Shown here: piece by piece, positions 12,901 through 27,900 of the stretch
How the letters are laid out: each line of letters opens with the position of its first letter
How positions within the stretch are numbered: position 1 is the stretch's first letter
Origin: Liolophura sinensis
Lineage: Eukaryota > Mollusca > Polyplacophora > Chitonida > Chitonidae
Length of the DNA stretch: 64,000 nt
NCBI RefSeq assembly: GCF_032854445.1
Contig: NC_088295.1
Location: 44,131,385-44,195,384 of the forward strand
Direction of reading: 5' to 3'
Made by a program: the position numbers and the translations under genes
The notes under the pieces: model-generated
What the model saw: only the letters and a program-made list of their open reading frames with translations
What the model was told of the DNA's origin: nothing
The model's database searches: none

Positions 12901-15900
12901 GACACTATAAACAAGTTCCTTTCTGCTGTAATGATGCCACAGTACATACTTCAATATTCTGGCACAATTAAAGCATTTCACTTCACAGCAAAACACAATT
13001 CAGGTATGAATTGATGGATGATGAGCAACTGTGCTGCCGTAACTTGTGGCTTGAAAACCCATCATTATCAGTAGTAAAATGGTAAAGGCTTTAAATTTGT
13101 TACAAGCTAAGTTTAGCAGTGAAATCAGACAGGTGTTACCTTGACTCTGTATCTGTAGTGAAGCCTCCCTGATAGTAAACTGCATCATGAGCCAGCGGGA
13201 CTGTTCCACCATCTCACGCTCTGACCCCTCCCCTGCTCCTCCTATAGAACTCCCACTGGGTAATCTGCAAAGGTAAACCACACTAGTGTCATATTATACC
13301 GGCTTTGTGGGTCATCTCAAACTAGTGAACCATCACAACCTTTACATTAAAAAAAACAACAACATGGAATCCACATCTACAGAACCATAACAGAATTTAA
13401 TATGAGTTATTTCATATTTCATATTCTACAGCTGATGCCACAAAGCCATTTCTGACTAAAGACAAAATTCAAATCTCACGAACAATACTTAGGTTATGGT
13501 AATGGAAGTTGGGTTATGACAGAGTTGTCTGAAGATAACATTCATGTGGTTTTGAAAACATTGCATTTAATTCTTAAAAGTCCAAAAGTAAGCTTTTTAC
13601 GGCGCAGTCACAAATTGAACCTGGCACATTTTCATCATCATATTTCAGATTATGACTTAAGTCAAAAATGGCTTTGTGGAATCTAATTCCATACATTTAC
13701 ACTTAAGTTACCTTCACATGGTGGTATTCATATCTGATTCCATACATTTACATTTAAGTTACCTTCACATGGTGGTATTCATATCTGATTCCATACATTT
13801 ACATTTAAGTTACCTTCACATGGTGGTATTCATATCTGATTCCATACGTTTACACTGAAGTTACCTTCACATGGTGGTATTCATATCTGATTCCATACAT
13901 TTACATTTAAGTTACCTTCACATGGTGGTATTCATATCTGATTACATACATTTACACTTAAATTACCTTCACATGGTGATATTCATATCTGATTACATAA
14001 ATTTACACTTAAGTTACCTTGATATGGTGGTATTCATATCAACCTGCTTATGTGCACAATCAGAATTTCTAATTAGGATTTTATGCTATTATAAATACAT
14101 GAACAGATTTTAAAAAAGCCAGCTGTCCATCTGTATATTCAGTTTTTTTTGTTCCATGTTCCTAAACACAGTTTAAACCTTTTTCCGAGATAGAGAACAC
14201 ACTGACATTTTATTGTAAAGATCTGACCTGTTAGTGGCACTCTGGTTCGCCGCTAAACCCTCAGGGGACCTTGAAATACCAGGGCTGGAGTCAGTCGAGC
14301 ATGAAGCCTTGGCTGAAGGCTTCCCATCTCCAGTAACCAGAGACATACATGTTCTCAAGGCTTGCACCTGAACATACACATGCATTAATATATGTACATC
14401 AGTCTGTAAGAAAGACAGCACTCAAGAAATACATGTACTCTCTAATAGTTTTATTTATCACAATTAGAATACAGTACTTGCTGATGCCCACCAGATTTCT
14501 CCACTCCTTCCGAAAGATAACCGATACCAAGCTCCAGCGTTCTACCATCAAAATATCAATGAAAACACCGCAATGTCACAATGCTAAGATTATCCGAAAA
14601 CTTGTTATCTGGATCACACTTCTGTTCTTCTTTACAAAGCAGTCACAAACTGAACCAGCCACAACTTCCATGAAAACACAGTGAAGAGATACATCACCAT
14701 GGTAAAGGACCTTGATGCAGTGTTGTGACAACTTTGTAAAATTGAGAATTTAGATATATATTGGTATTTGAAAGGTAATTTAGATATTTACATGTATTTA
14801 AAAGGTAATTTAGGTATTTACTGGTATTTAAAAGGCATAAATAGTCCGCTATTTGAAAGTGGAGGAGGACAAAAAGAGCAAAGAAAATAAAACATACTTT
14901 GTAAATACACAACAAACTTCTTCACATGAAGTAAGCCAAGGGATCACAAATGGAATTTATGCCGTCGCTTATTAAAGTCTGGCAGTCTTGTGGGGTACCT
15001 GTGCCCATACAGCCACCCAGTTTTGAACTCAAAAGTCCACTGGTGGAAAACTGAAGACTGCTGAAATGCAGACTGCATCAGAACTGTCACCCACCTTTTG
15101 TTCGTTGATGTGAACAGTCAAACTGGGAAGCGTCCCTGATAAGGTGGCACTGGGCCACTGAGGATCTGTGGTAAACAATAAACGTCTGAAAAAACAAACA
15201 AAACCAACTCACAATTATATGAAACTCACTCACATGTACTCAACATAAACAAGCCGTTATAAAATCACAACTTAACCCTTCTTCAACGAGGGGATTTATG
15301 TGTTTTGGAAGAACTGTTTCACAGAATTTATTCATTTTTGGACACAAGCCCACAGAAAAGCCAAAATTCAGAGTTGAATGTTCTTGTCTTTGTTAATTTC
15401 CATTTACTGAACCTACAGAGCAATCTTAAACTTAAGGGAATGAATTTACTGGGCTTCAATGCTTGGATGTTACACAACAAAGGTAGTTTCTTCTACTGGT
15501 GTAAATTCATAACATAACTAACCACATAATACAAGTTAGATTATTCATTATATGAAATATCAAATAAAAAGAAGATAAAATCATAAAGATGCTTGTGACA
15601 ACCTATAAACTAAGCAAAAACTTGTCTGTCAAAATGAATAGATATTGCATAAAATTATACATGTAAGTACCTTTCAAAGAGGAGGGAAATGCTGAATCTA
15701 TCAATCACGTGTAAATGACTGGTCCCTTTGAAGTGGGCGTGTCTCCAGTTGTCTTTGGCCTTGCCCACCAATACTTGAAGGTCAGACAATTCCAAGATAT
15801 ATCTGAAACAATTAAGATTGTTATTAAGACTTGTTTCAGGTCCAATGACAGGTTTCATGAAGAATAGCCCTTAACTAAGGGCATTTTATATCTCTATAAC

Positions 15901-18900
15901 ATACACTGTCAAGGTAGCGAAGGGTTTACTTAACAAAGTGTTTTTTCATGAAATTGGACACATACATGTTTTGAACACCTAAGGTTTACTGACATTCAAT
16001 ATCTTATCCAAATGCCCTTTGAACAATGTCTGTTCATACATTCTTTTTTTTTTTTTTTGGCTAAATTTTACCATTTATTATACCATCATCAGGGCTTTAT
16101 CTAACTCTGTCTTTCTCTTAGTCAGTAAAACGGATATCAGATTATGCCAAATAAATCACACATGGAAAAGTGGAGAAATCAGGGTAGGCATTCATCTTAC
16201 TTCTCATAGAGTCTCTGGCGTAGAGCTGATTCTGAGAGGTTTTGAAGCTGGGAGAAGTCTGGGGCAGGGGCTGTCTTGGTCTTTGGAACCTCGGCCTGCT
16301 CCACCATCTCATTTGGCGGAGTGGACAGTGGCGTCATGAAGTCATCTGCAGTAGTGATTCCCATTAATACCACACCAGTATAACATGCTAAATATGACAT
16401 GTGTGAGGAATCCTACAACCATTCGCAGGTTGCTGACAGGCCTTCCCATGTACAACCAGAGAGAAAGCCAGTATGAACAGCCAAGTATTCGTAATCATAC
16501 TGAGTTTAGATTATCAAAAAAAAATTGAAATTTGATCAAAATAAAACTTAAAAATTTTTTAACTTCAACATTATTTCAGAGTTTACTTCTCTTTTAAACT
16601 AGTCAACTTTGGAAGTATGGTTTTCTGTACCCTCTGATGTCTGATCTTCATCTGTGGACTCCCCAGGGGTTGTGGGCTCGGGTTTTGGGGCACTGTTATG
16701 GAAGCGCAAGTTGCCCAGGTTCAGCACCACCATACTAGAGTTAGCATCACAGAAGTCCTCAGGAATGATAAACTGTGGGGCCGAGATGTCCAGGTTTACC
16801 TCCCATCTGTTAGTCGGCTTCTACAACATGGACAATTGCACAGTTTGTTAGTTAACATTTACAGTTTGCATGACAAAAATGTGGTGCACCATTCAAAATC
16901 TAATTCATATCTCATCCATCTCTTGGTCATGCAGCTAAGCAGGGAAACAACAAAAATTATTGCCACAAAAAGGGATGAACTTGTAACTATGTTATTCATT
17001 TTATAGTTTGCCAAGTATTTGAGGTGTCCTCTGTGAGTTTATTCATATAATAGGTGTTTCTACACTGTACTCATGAATATTTTATTTATATGATGGGGGC
17101 TAGCATTACGATTGGTCAAACTCTCCATCGTTTGAAAAAAGTCACCAGATTAATCCAACCGGGTAACTTTCCCTGCTTCAATGGAAGACTTGATGGCGAG
17201 CTACACAGAAGTTTCAAATGACGTTCCAGTAGAATGCAGCATTTTCTTCTGTGACGTTGCAGTGTGTGTGTACTTCACATATGTTTCATGAGCACACGTA
17301 CACCCATAATTGTAATGCAATAAAGGAAAGAACAAATGAGTTCACAGCTTTCGACCGTCTTGATATAGGCGGGAGTTTTACGAGTTCTCCATTGTTCTTG
17401 GGGCATTTGTGTAAGAACCAAGAGCCAAGAGTGCTCTTATGTAGTCTTGCATAAAGACCGCATGTCTTAAATCACTATGAAATTTTGTCACGTGGAAGAG
17501 TTCGTCAGGAACTCCTCAAATGTGGGTGGTTTATTCCGGACACTCAGGTAACCTCCACTCATAAAACTTATATGTCAAGGTACATGAAAGTGAAATTCTT
17601 TAAACAAGAATCAAATAACTAAACAAGATGTCAGTACCGCTTCTCCCTCCATCAGGCTGTCCAGGGTGTGTTTAAGCTCCACTTTGGTCTGTTCCTTCAT
17701 CCTCTCAATACGAGTACGGGCCGCAGCTGGAACACAACACATACATAACACAACAAATTATTTAAAATATCTCTTATCAAGATAAGGTAAATCACTACAA
17801 GATTCAATATTTTTAGAAATACTTTTTACAATTATATGCTCTTAATGAGGTCAAGAGATATTTTCATTAGCCTGAGCAAAAACAATATCAACAAATTATG
17901 AAGTCAGTGGTCAATGTCGCTTTCTACGCATTCACTAAAATATGTACCACCCATACTCTTACTATATATTGCAATAATGAGATGTAAGAGATGTGAATCT
18001 CATGCCAGGTATTGTTTATATCCTGTAGTACTTGAGCTTCAGAGCTGACTAATCTATATCAGCAAAAATGTCTTTCAACTCTAAAGAACATGTTATTTTC
18101 CCCTGCTTCCAGTGTTCTCTAGGCATTGGTGGTAACTAACAATTGATGGTACTATTTCATGAAGTTTGTTAAGAGACCGCTTGCTTTAAACTAAAACGAC
18201 ATATTGTTGCAAGTGGAAAAGTCCTCCAGTACAAAGGTTGGTGGTTTACTCCAGGTGCTCTGGATTTCTACACCCATAAGATACTGGTCCCTACCATATA
18301 TGTGCAAAATTCTTGAACAAGGCGTCAAACAAAAACAAGAACAAAAAGATAAAGAATCTTAGTCTGTAGTGTTTTAAGACATGTTGTTCCCAAGTCAACG
18401 AACACTATCATATTTCAGTGGGTTCTCGAGTGTCCACAACTAAGGCAGATTCCTCATAGTAAACATATAACATCATATAAGCCCATCTAAATGAAGAGAA
18501 ATAAGGGATAACCTGTGAGCTTAAGTCCTGAGGGATTGGATGCCATGCCCAGTTTGTTTGGGTTAGTGAAGAAATCAGACACTCTTTTGGCAGCAGCAGG
18601 ATTGTAGACAATGTCAAACGGCTTCGTCTGCATACTCAACCTATAAGAAAACACAGTCGATCGTCAGATATTAGAAATGTCTTTAAAATGTACGCGCAAA
18701 CAGAGATTAGCACAGAGGCCAGGACAAAAGTCTTCACTTTAAGAATCTCTGTCAAAGGCTGTGCAATTGTTCTCTTGTCTATAGTGTAACCGTGCATACT
18801 GCTCTTACCTCAGCTGATAGACCACTGACATATGAGAATATGCATATTCTCTCTTGTACAGTTATTTTTATTTCTTGATACATGTAATAGCTCGTAGATA

Positions 18901-21900
18901 AATGAAATTTAAGGTTCATCGGAAAAATGTGCTGCCCATGAAACAAATTAGCTATAAAATTCAAATGATTTCATTTTAAATTATTATAAGATTACTTTCA
19001 GATATTACTGTGCATACAAATGCAAAGTACACTTTACAGAGGTGAACATACTGAGAAGATGGTCAACCTCAACCAATATGGTTCTAGATGTTGATGCAAC
19101 TTTACACTGTGCTACAGTGCCACTAGTTATTTGAAGTTACCCAGGAAAAGAAACTGGAACACGAGATATAAAGGAATACTCGCCTTCTTTTCTTTGACCT
19201 CCTGTGAACGAATGTGACCTCCAATGACCAATAAGGTGAAGGCCACAATGTACCATCTCCAAAACCATCTGATAAATTCTTACCTCTATGGTTCAGTCGT
19301 TTGGCCATCTACAACCAAAAACATTCCTAAACAGAGTCAAACAAATGAGGAAAAGTACCTGTAATAAGCATCAGTGCCTGGTGGTTTTCTCTCCCAGCTC
19401 AGCTGGAATAACTTGCCATCATCAGGTTTGGTGATTGGGTTGAACAGGCCAAACCCTGAACTCTTTGAAGCCGTAGACATTGGACGCTGGACATTGGACA
19501 TTGGCCGGTTCTGAACTCTATCCTGTGATCAGCAAAAAACAAAATTACCTTTATAATGAGCTTCCTACTGGTGGTGAGACAGGCCAACATGTCTCTCAGA
19601 TCATTTGTCCTTCAGCCCATCATGAAACACTTTTCCAGGCTTTTTTTGTTATTACAAATTATTATTAAGTCACAGATCAAATTCGATACTTGGATTATGT
19701 CATCCATGTTTGACACAGTTATGGTTTTTCTCCTGTTATGGGCTTTATGTCAATTATTCAGATGGCTAAAATTGGAAGCAATATTTCCAGAATGCTTGTT
19801 TTCCTTAAGTTTACCACTGAAATATGACTGGACAAAACACTAATCTGAAATGAAAAATATTACCTTATTTTATTTACATGTATTTTTTTATTAGCATTTC
19901 ACACCATAATCTGTTACAGAATGAACTATTACACATGTAATTATATGTACAAACAAGAAACAAACACGTGCAACTGTCTGAGGTGCCACCAGTGTGTTGA
20001 ATATTGTGCCCTTTGTCATGCGATCACGTAAGTACAGCCCTCCAATACTGATGTCAAACTTGAGGGCCCCGGTCCTGGGTCGGGATACCACCGTGGACGT
20101 GATTGCCGTACACTCCATCTCTAAGATACTCTGATTGCTGCTGGATGCTCCTGGGGGAGAGGAGGAGGGAGATACACTATGTAACACAAGTGAATCAAGT
20201 GAATTTATTTAAATGTCCTTTAATGCCATACTCATTCAACATTCAAATTAAATCAAAAATTTATTTATTTATTTCATTAGTGTTTACGCCGTACTCAAGA
20301 ATATTTCACTCATATGACAGCAGCCAGCATTATGGTGGGAGGAAACCGGGCAGAGCTTGGGGGAAACCACGACCATCCACAGGTTGCAGACCTGCCCACA
20401 TACGGCCGGATAGGATCAAATCAAATAAATCTCACAACATCATAAACTGCACCATTTTCCTTGAAATGAATTTTCATACCTTCAACCACAGCATATGCCG
20501 GGTAAAAAGTTTTCATTGCATACAATGCAACATTTGTAAACCATTTATGTCCGTCTGTAGTTATTTGCCTTTTGTGGGCAAAATGCATGCTTTTATGGGA
20601 TAGAGAATACAACTGATTACAAACAGAAACAACATGTCAGGGATAAAACCCACCTGTTTTAAAATCGCTCGCCTTTAGAGAGAATGAGCCACTCTTGAGA
20701 GTAAAATTTAGCACAGCAAACACTGCATCTCTTCTCAACAAGGTGTTGTCTTCTGCACTGTTTTGTATCACATCTCTGATCTCCTGCTCTGTGTGAAAAA
20801 AAAACAAAAAAAACATACAATAGCCATTTAACTACAACTGTGTTTATTTACTTCTAGTTGCTTCTTCCAATGTAGGTGCCTGTATTACTGAACCCACAGA
20901 GGCAATAACTGACTGTATTGTGTATGAAGATATTTTGTTTCTCCTCACAAGACATAAATTTACACAAAATTTATATCACATGATAAATACGCGAAACTTA
21001 TGCAAGGATCAAGCTCATTCGCAAACTTGATTTCAGAAGACTCAAAATGAATCTGCACAAATCTTAAAATCAAAATCAGACAATATTAGAAATAAATAAA
21101 TATGCAAAGCTTATGCCTGAATCAGTGTGGTTTTCAAACTTTCAAACAACATCTAAAGCAGTTACAGAACAGGAACCAAAGCCTGTTTTTCATGGAAATG
21201 TGCAATAAACAAAAGTTTGATCAAGCTGTATTTAATTGTTCTCACCTTAAAATGCAGCTATAGACTTTGTTAAAATCATACATACCTATCTGTAGGTCTG
21301 AGTGCGAAGGTGGTTCCCCTACACTCTGAGCCGTATGATGACGCTCTGTTGTGCTGGCTGGCTGTGACCCCCGGCCGTACCAGCCACCCCACCCTGGGAA
21401 CCAGCCCTGGAAGAGACCTCCTCCACCCTGGGACGACTCTTCATTTGGTGGAGGGAGAGACGTGCTAGATGCTGTGGCTTTCTTTTCTTCATGCTCTGTC
21501 CTCTCCACTTCATCCTAGAGAGCAATGTATGTGTATTGTGGCATTATATATGTATTTCAATTTTTAACACCAGTGCTGGCCACAAGATGGGCTATGTTAA
21601 TCTAGTTTTTTCCACAGTAACAGTTACATGTATCAATAACATGAACAAGGCAAAAATATCTGGGAGATGAAGATATATGGCAAAGTTCACGTGACAATGA
21701 TGACGTTTCTAGGCTATCAAAAGAACATCACCTGATGAAAATTAAAGCAAACTTTAAATGGGCTTCTTGTAAAAGGTTTATTTTAGTCACGATATATAAC
21801 TTGAACTTTTCGCTTCCCAAGAAAATGAATGCCTTCATGTTAGACATATGCCTATAAAGCTTGTGACACCATGAGATGTATAGCCAAATTGGGGACATAA

Positions 21901-24900
21901 AATACTAGACTGACCACATACAGACCACAAAAACATGAAATTTTTTAAAAGTTTCAAGACCAATCAGAGAATGACACTGTCTGCAGTACCATGTTCTCCT
22001 TCTTCAGCTTCTCATATGTTAACTCTCGGAGAATCTTCAATTCTTCAAAGTTCATCTCTCCTTCCATCTTTGTCATAAGAAGCTGTGAAAATTGAAGAAA
22101 CAGTTGAGAAGACAGAACAAAAACATGAATATATTTTCATAAATTATACCAATTATAAAGCAGTTTTGTACAAACATTTACTTTTTATTTGCTATGACAA
22201 CTATGCCAAAGGTTTTACACTGAATTAAACTATGGTATTTGTAAGAAAGAAAATTTATTTTATCAAAAGTTGTATGTTAGACTAACCTTGGCTGCTACAA
22301 TATATTTAAACTTAAACAATAGCTGACACAACATACTATGTATGTATGAAACACTTACTGTGGATTATCTTTCAAGAAAAATAAGTTGGCAGTGAATGCC
22401 TCATGAAGTGTGATGTATGAAACTGAAACTATTGTACCCAAATACATGAAAAAAACTTATACAGTGTGTGAGATTAAACTTAAGGGCAACATTATCATCA
22501 GACAAAATCAACTAACATTTTCTTTTACAGAACACATATTAACCTTGTATTATGTGTAACAAAATGTTATCTCCCATAATAATACTGTGCTCACTTTCTG
22601 CTTGCCATCTACATATTCATTATTTAGGTGCCGTGTGTAAGCTTTGTGATACAGAACGATCTCTCTGGCGCGCTTGAGAACAAACTTCCATGTGGCTCTT
22701 CTGTTACGTTCCTGGATCTGGTGATGATGAACTCCTATAGCAAACTTCCACCACTCACGAGGCCTGAAACAAAACAGAGATCACTACATATTTAAGAACA
22801 CAGCATTAGAAATGGAATCATCAATAGGTTACTAAATATAAATAAACTGGTTGATGGATTTCTGATTGAATTTATCCAGCTTTTATTTGTATTTATTTTA
22901 TGTCAGAATTTATTTTATGTCTATCTGCCTATAAATCAGTCAGTCTTTCGGCCAAAGTGTCAACAACCTAATTTTAACATTGGCCATTTAATTAACAAGT
23001 GGCCTGAGTGTTGTATGACATTCACCCTTTGCAGGATGTTGCAGCTATTGTAAATTTGCACTTGTTGTTGCAAATTTGCACTTGTTACAAATGTTTCTTC
23101 CAACAAGTATGAATTCTCAACAGGTACCACGGAATACAGAAAGTTAATATCGACAACATTCAGGCCTCTTGGTAAGTAGGCCCAAACAGACCGATACCAT
23201 GTCAAAAATCTGAATGACCGACTGACAGACAGACAGACAAACTGATAGACAATAACATATTGAGCTGCTTGTAGAAGCTAAAACTTGTAAACTTCTCCCT
23301 TAAAACATAAAACAAGAACTTGTGAGCAGTTGGGATCATTTTTGACAGGATGTTAGACTGTTATACTCAGGTTATTTTAATACATAAAAGACACAAAGGA
23401 TTCATGAGTCAAATGCTAGTCAGTGTAGTAAGGCGCTCAGAACAGAGAGGTCAGACACAAAGGATTCATGAGTCAAATGCTAGTCAGTGTAGTAAGGCGC
23501 TCAGAACACAGAGGTCAGACACAAAGGATTCATGAGTCAAATGCTAGTCAGTGTAGTAAGGCGCTCAGAACAGAGAGGTCAGACACAAAGGATTCATGAG
23601 TCAAATGCTAGTCAGTGTAGTAAGGCGCTCAGAACACAGAGGTCAGACACAAAGGATTCATGAGTCAAATGCTAGTCAGTGTAGTAAGGCGCTCAGAACA
23701 CAGAGGTCAGACACAAAGGATTCATGAGTCAAATGCTAGTCAGTGTAGTAAGGCACTCAGAACAGAGAGGTCAGAGCAAGGAAACAGGACGGATTGGCAT
23801 AGTGACTGTATAATGTGACTGGGTGGGCTACATAAGCATACCAGGGGTCAGCATTCATACTGTATACAAAGCATGAGATCTCTTTACCTTTTCTTCACAC
23901 TACACATAGGCTTCCACTTGCGGTACTTCCTCTGTTTGTCATGTCTCTCAAACTCCTTCAGCCACACAACGAACCCCCGGTACTGCACCTCACTGAGGGA
24001 GACCGGGATCTGCCCCAGCAGTATGTCCAGGGTGATGCGCGGACTCTTGGCGGATCTCAGAGGAAGAGGGGATGTGTTCCTCGTCATCTTGGCTTGAGCA
24101 CTCACAGGCGATAAGATGTAGTCATGAGCCTTTGGCAGAAAAGAGGGTGGAACGACAATTACTCATATAATCTCTATTATAAAATATAGACTGTACATCA
24201 CTGAAACTTATTTGAACACAGACAGTGTTTACTGCTCTGGCATCAGATTTTTTGTTTCATTTCTTAACATTTACTCCCTGCAAAGTTTTCCTTTCATTGG
24301 TCTTAAGCAAAAAACCAATGACTATTAACCCATCCACAGACTCACATAAATGCCCTTGTTCCCGGCTTCAAACAATGACTTACCTTGAAGACTTTTGTGC
24401 TGCTTGTCTGGTACTTGTCATTTTCCAGTGCTTTCTACTCAAGAGAAAAAGAGATGGAAAACAAATGATGATAGCAACACATAACAAAATCTGTTCTTCA
24501 ATGAAACCATATCATATGTACATGTTATTAATAATTCAATACGTTAGAAATGCTCATTAAATATTTATGTTCATGAAATGTTCACATGTTGTTCAGAATG
24601 TAATATGAATCTAAGTGAAAGTTGAATGTCAACATGTGGCTTGGCCATATAAGTGAATCTAAAAAATTATGAAAAGCTTCAGTAAAGCTATTTTTTCTTT
24701 TATTTTATTACCAGAATGGTTTGACCAATAATGTAATAGTATTGACAAAACAGAACGATGAACACCTTGGTCTTTGTTGATACCGTTTTATCACCCTGAA
24801 TGGCTTGAGATGACAGCTGTCGCACAGGACTCACCATGAGCTTTTCGCGTGGCAGCCCTCCCAACATGACAGCGTCTGTATCCATGTACACAGCGAAGTT

Positions 24901-27900
24901 CTGTAGGTCCACAAGCTTCCTCATCATGTCAGTTGCTGCACGACTCACAAACTTGGGAATCTGAAAGGGTCACAGTCACTTTAGGAATCTGTGGTACTAA
25001 GAAGAAGTGATTGTGGGTGGCTACTGTCATCATCTTTGTTTTTGTGGTTCTTTCATTTTTTTTTTCATGTGTCTATATTTCAATAAAAAAAATTTTCGTC
25101 CACAAATCCGTACACTTCACAATGGGGACGCCATCCATATTACTGGCGAATACTACATAATTTCACTGTGGATTAACAGTTTCCTCAACTATGACTTCGC
25201 TTTACCACTTTCGCTTTACCAATAAAACACAATCTGAATGTAGGCAAAATAATCTTTCAGCCTGATATAAAAGAATTATCAAGAAAATACAGGATTCATT
25301 TATGAATATTGTCCCAATACCTGATTATTGATAATCCACATTATCAAAAGAACAAGACTTACAGTATGAAATCAATCTAAAAGATAAGTTATCGATGCAC
25401 CGGACATGCTCAGCGTGATAATAGATGACTTACCCACTGTCCATCAGTACTCTGGGCAGAGAGACTCTTGATGACGACGCCACAGGCAAATGGGCAGGAA
25501 GGTATAAGCTCACTGTCTTCATAACGCAGATGGACCTCTTTCACATTCAACTGTAACACACAATACAATGCGCTATTTCAAGTAAACTGATCAGAATTAT
25601 AATATCCTAATGCAGATACAATATGTTAAAAGACAGGATATCAAACATTTCACATACTTATAGAACTGCTTTTCGCAGATAAAAAAATTCATAGAACATT
25701 GAGCATGCAACATATTTCTTTTGGACAAACATTAAAAGTTAGAATTACTTACAAACAAATGCTTATGGTGATTATTATATTTCAACACATTTACTGGTAT
25801 CCAATCACGTTGTAAACAAACAAACAAACAACTATAGTAGGTTTACCTACCTGAAGATTCTCCAGTATATTTGATGCCAGGGAGGTACCATAGGCGAACC
25901 ATGAAGAAGCTGAGCTGTCCCCACCCTGCACCTGTACAACAACCGTGAAGAGTTAGATCAATATTCATCTTACCTGAAACAATTCTAGGCAAGAATGTGT
26001 AATAATAACTTGCATGATCATTTTTTGACATTATTGTAGAGTATCTCTGGAAAATATGTACTGAATATCAAACATGAACCTAATGACAAACTCAGAAATG
26101 GCTCTATAAGGTGGATGAATCAATTACAATCAATCAAACCATATCACTTGAAAAATGCTAAACTTCAGGTGAAAATTTACAGCCAGTAATACACTAGTAT
26201 ACAAGTAAGTGAGATATCTCTTTTGAGTGCACATGACCTGAATTTCTTTGTTTGGGAACAAACATACCCATGTGGTTAACGTAGAAAACACTCTAGCCTT
26301 AGGCAGTCAGATTTCCGCAAAGCTTTTGTACATTTAATATGAATCTTTGTGACAACTGAAACTTCACACAGAAAAATATATGTAAAAACCTACAGCAGAG
26401 ATTTGCCAAAACCTGCCTTGTTATACGATAGGCACTTTGTGTTTTTGTTTGTCTGACGTAAGGCCTGCTCTCTGTATACCTATGATTTGATTGGCATTGA
26501 ACACCGGAATCTGGCTAATTCTCATTCTAAGGCAACTGAGCTTGAATTGTACAAGATAGCTACTCTATCTGAACATGTAGTTGAGACATAGGCCTACCTG
26601 CCACTTGTCCTCTAAGGCCTTCAGCATAGCCTCTTTCTGAGCCATTTCATTTGCCTTCTCCTGCTCCACAGAATACTGTTAAACAGAAAACAAAAATATC
26701 TCAGGGATTCATTGTAAAAATTACACAACACTGCCCCTAGATTTGCATCATTAGAATGCCATACTGAAGATGTATCGAAACAGGATATCTCAACCAGTCA
26801 ATATATACACACATGAGGACAATCAGTACCCTTATCAATGTGCATGTATATATTACAGCCAAGTTTAAAGTCTTTGGTGTGACCTTCCTACATACTGGTC
26901 CTAAGCATCTAGCCCTCCAATACTGCAGTGATATTTAAATCATGTTTACTCAAGCCAAACTAAACTGCTGCTACATATATACGACATTTACTTTAATTCC
27001 AATACAAGGCTTCACTCCAAGTCTCAACACAGTAATCTGCATGGCCATATAGCAAAACATTTTCAAAGGAAGTATTCAATACACAATATAACTGAGATAC
27101 AGATAAGACTGTTATAATTCACAAATTAAAAAATTTATGAATGAACATAAATCATAAGAAATATAACTAATTGCAAATTTACAAACTGATTTATGGAATC
27201 AAAAAAAAAAAATATCAATAAAGGCTGTATGCACCTGAAATTATGTGAAGCTGAACATAAGAAAGAGATTACTTTTTGGTCAATTTTGCACTTTATAACA
27301 TACAATGTAGCTATGAACTCAACGGCATGCTTATTACATGTACCGGTACATGTAGTACCAGTGACACAGACCTGAGTTCTCTTCAGCGGGCCAGCCACCA
27401 AATACAGCTTCTCCATGGAAATCACCCAGGGTTCACTTCTCATTCTTCTCATGGGGATATGCAATGTGATCTTACCTATAAACCCTGATAAACAAAAAAA
27501 GTACTCGGTAATTTACTGATTTTATTGGTGTTTAATGCTGACTCAAGAACGTTTCATTTATACAATGGGGGTGAGGTTTGTGGTTGGAGAAAACTGGTCT
27601 GCTACTGGCTTTAAATCAAAGCTGATCCAGCCAGACTGAGATTTGAACCTATGTTCTCACTGAGCAGGGGTGTATTCGCTGTGATGTGAAACAGGCATTA
27701 GTCCACTGAGCAAGTGAGGGCTGCTCAGAGAAGCACAGCTAGTTACATTCTCACATGCACAAGCATGAACTTCTATAGCATCAGATCTGTTCATCTCCAT
27801 GCCATAAATAAACCTACATGTAGACCTGAACGGGAAATGCTTTTTGTTCTGAAATAAGTTTTTGGCATCATTGTGTGGCTGCAATTTAAGTCATAGTGTC

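Noticed and set aside
13676-14113. Plus-strand open frames with a repeated 17-residue unit ([17 protein letters not shown]).
   Set aside because: A by-product of the 51-base period inside a VPS13D intron on the opposite strand.
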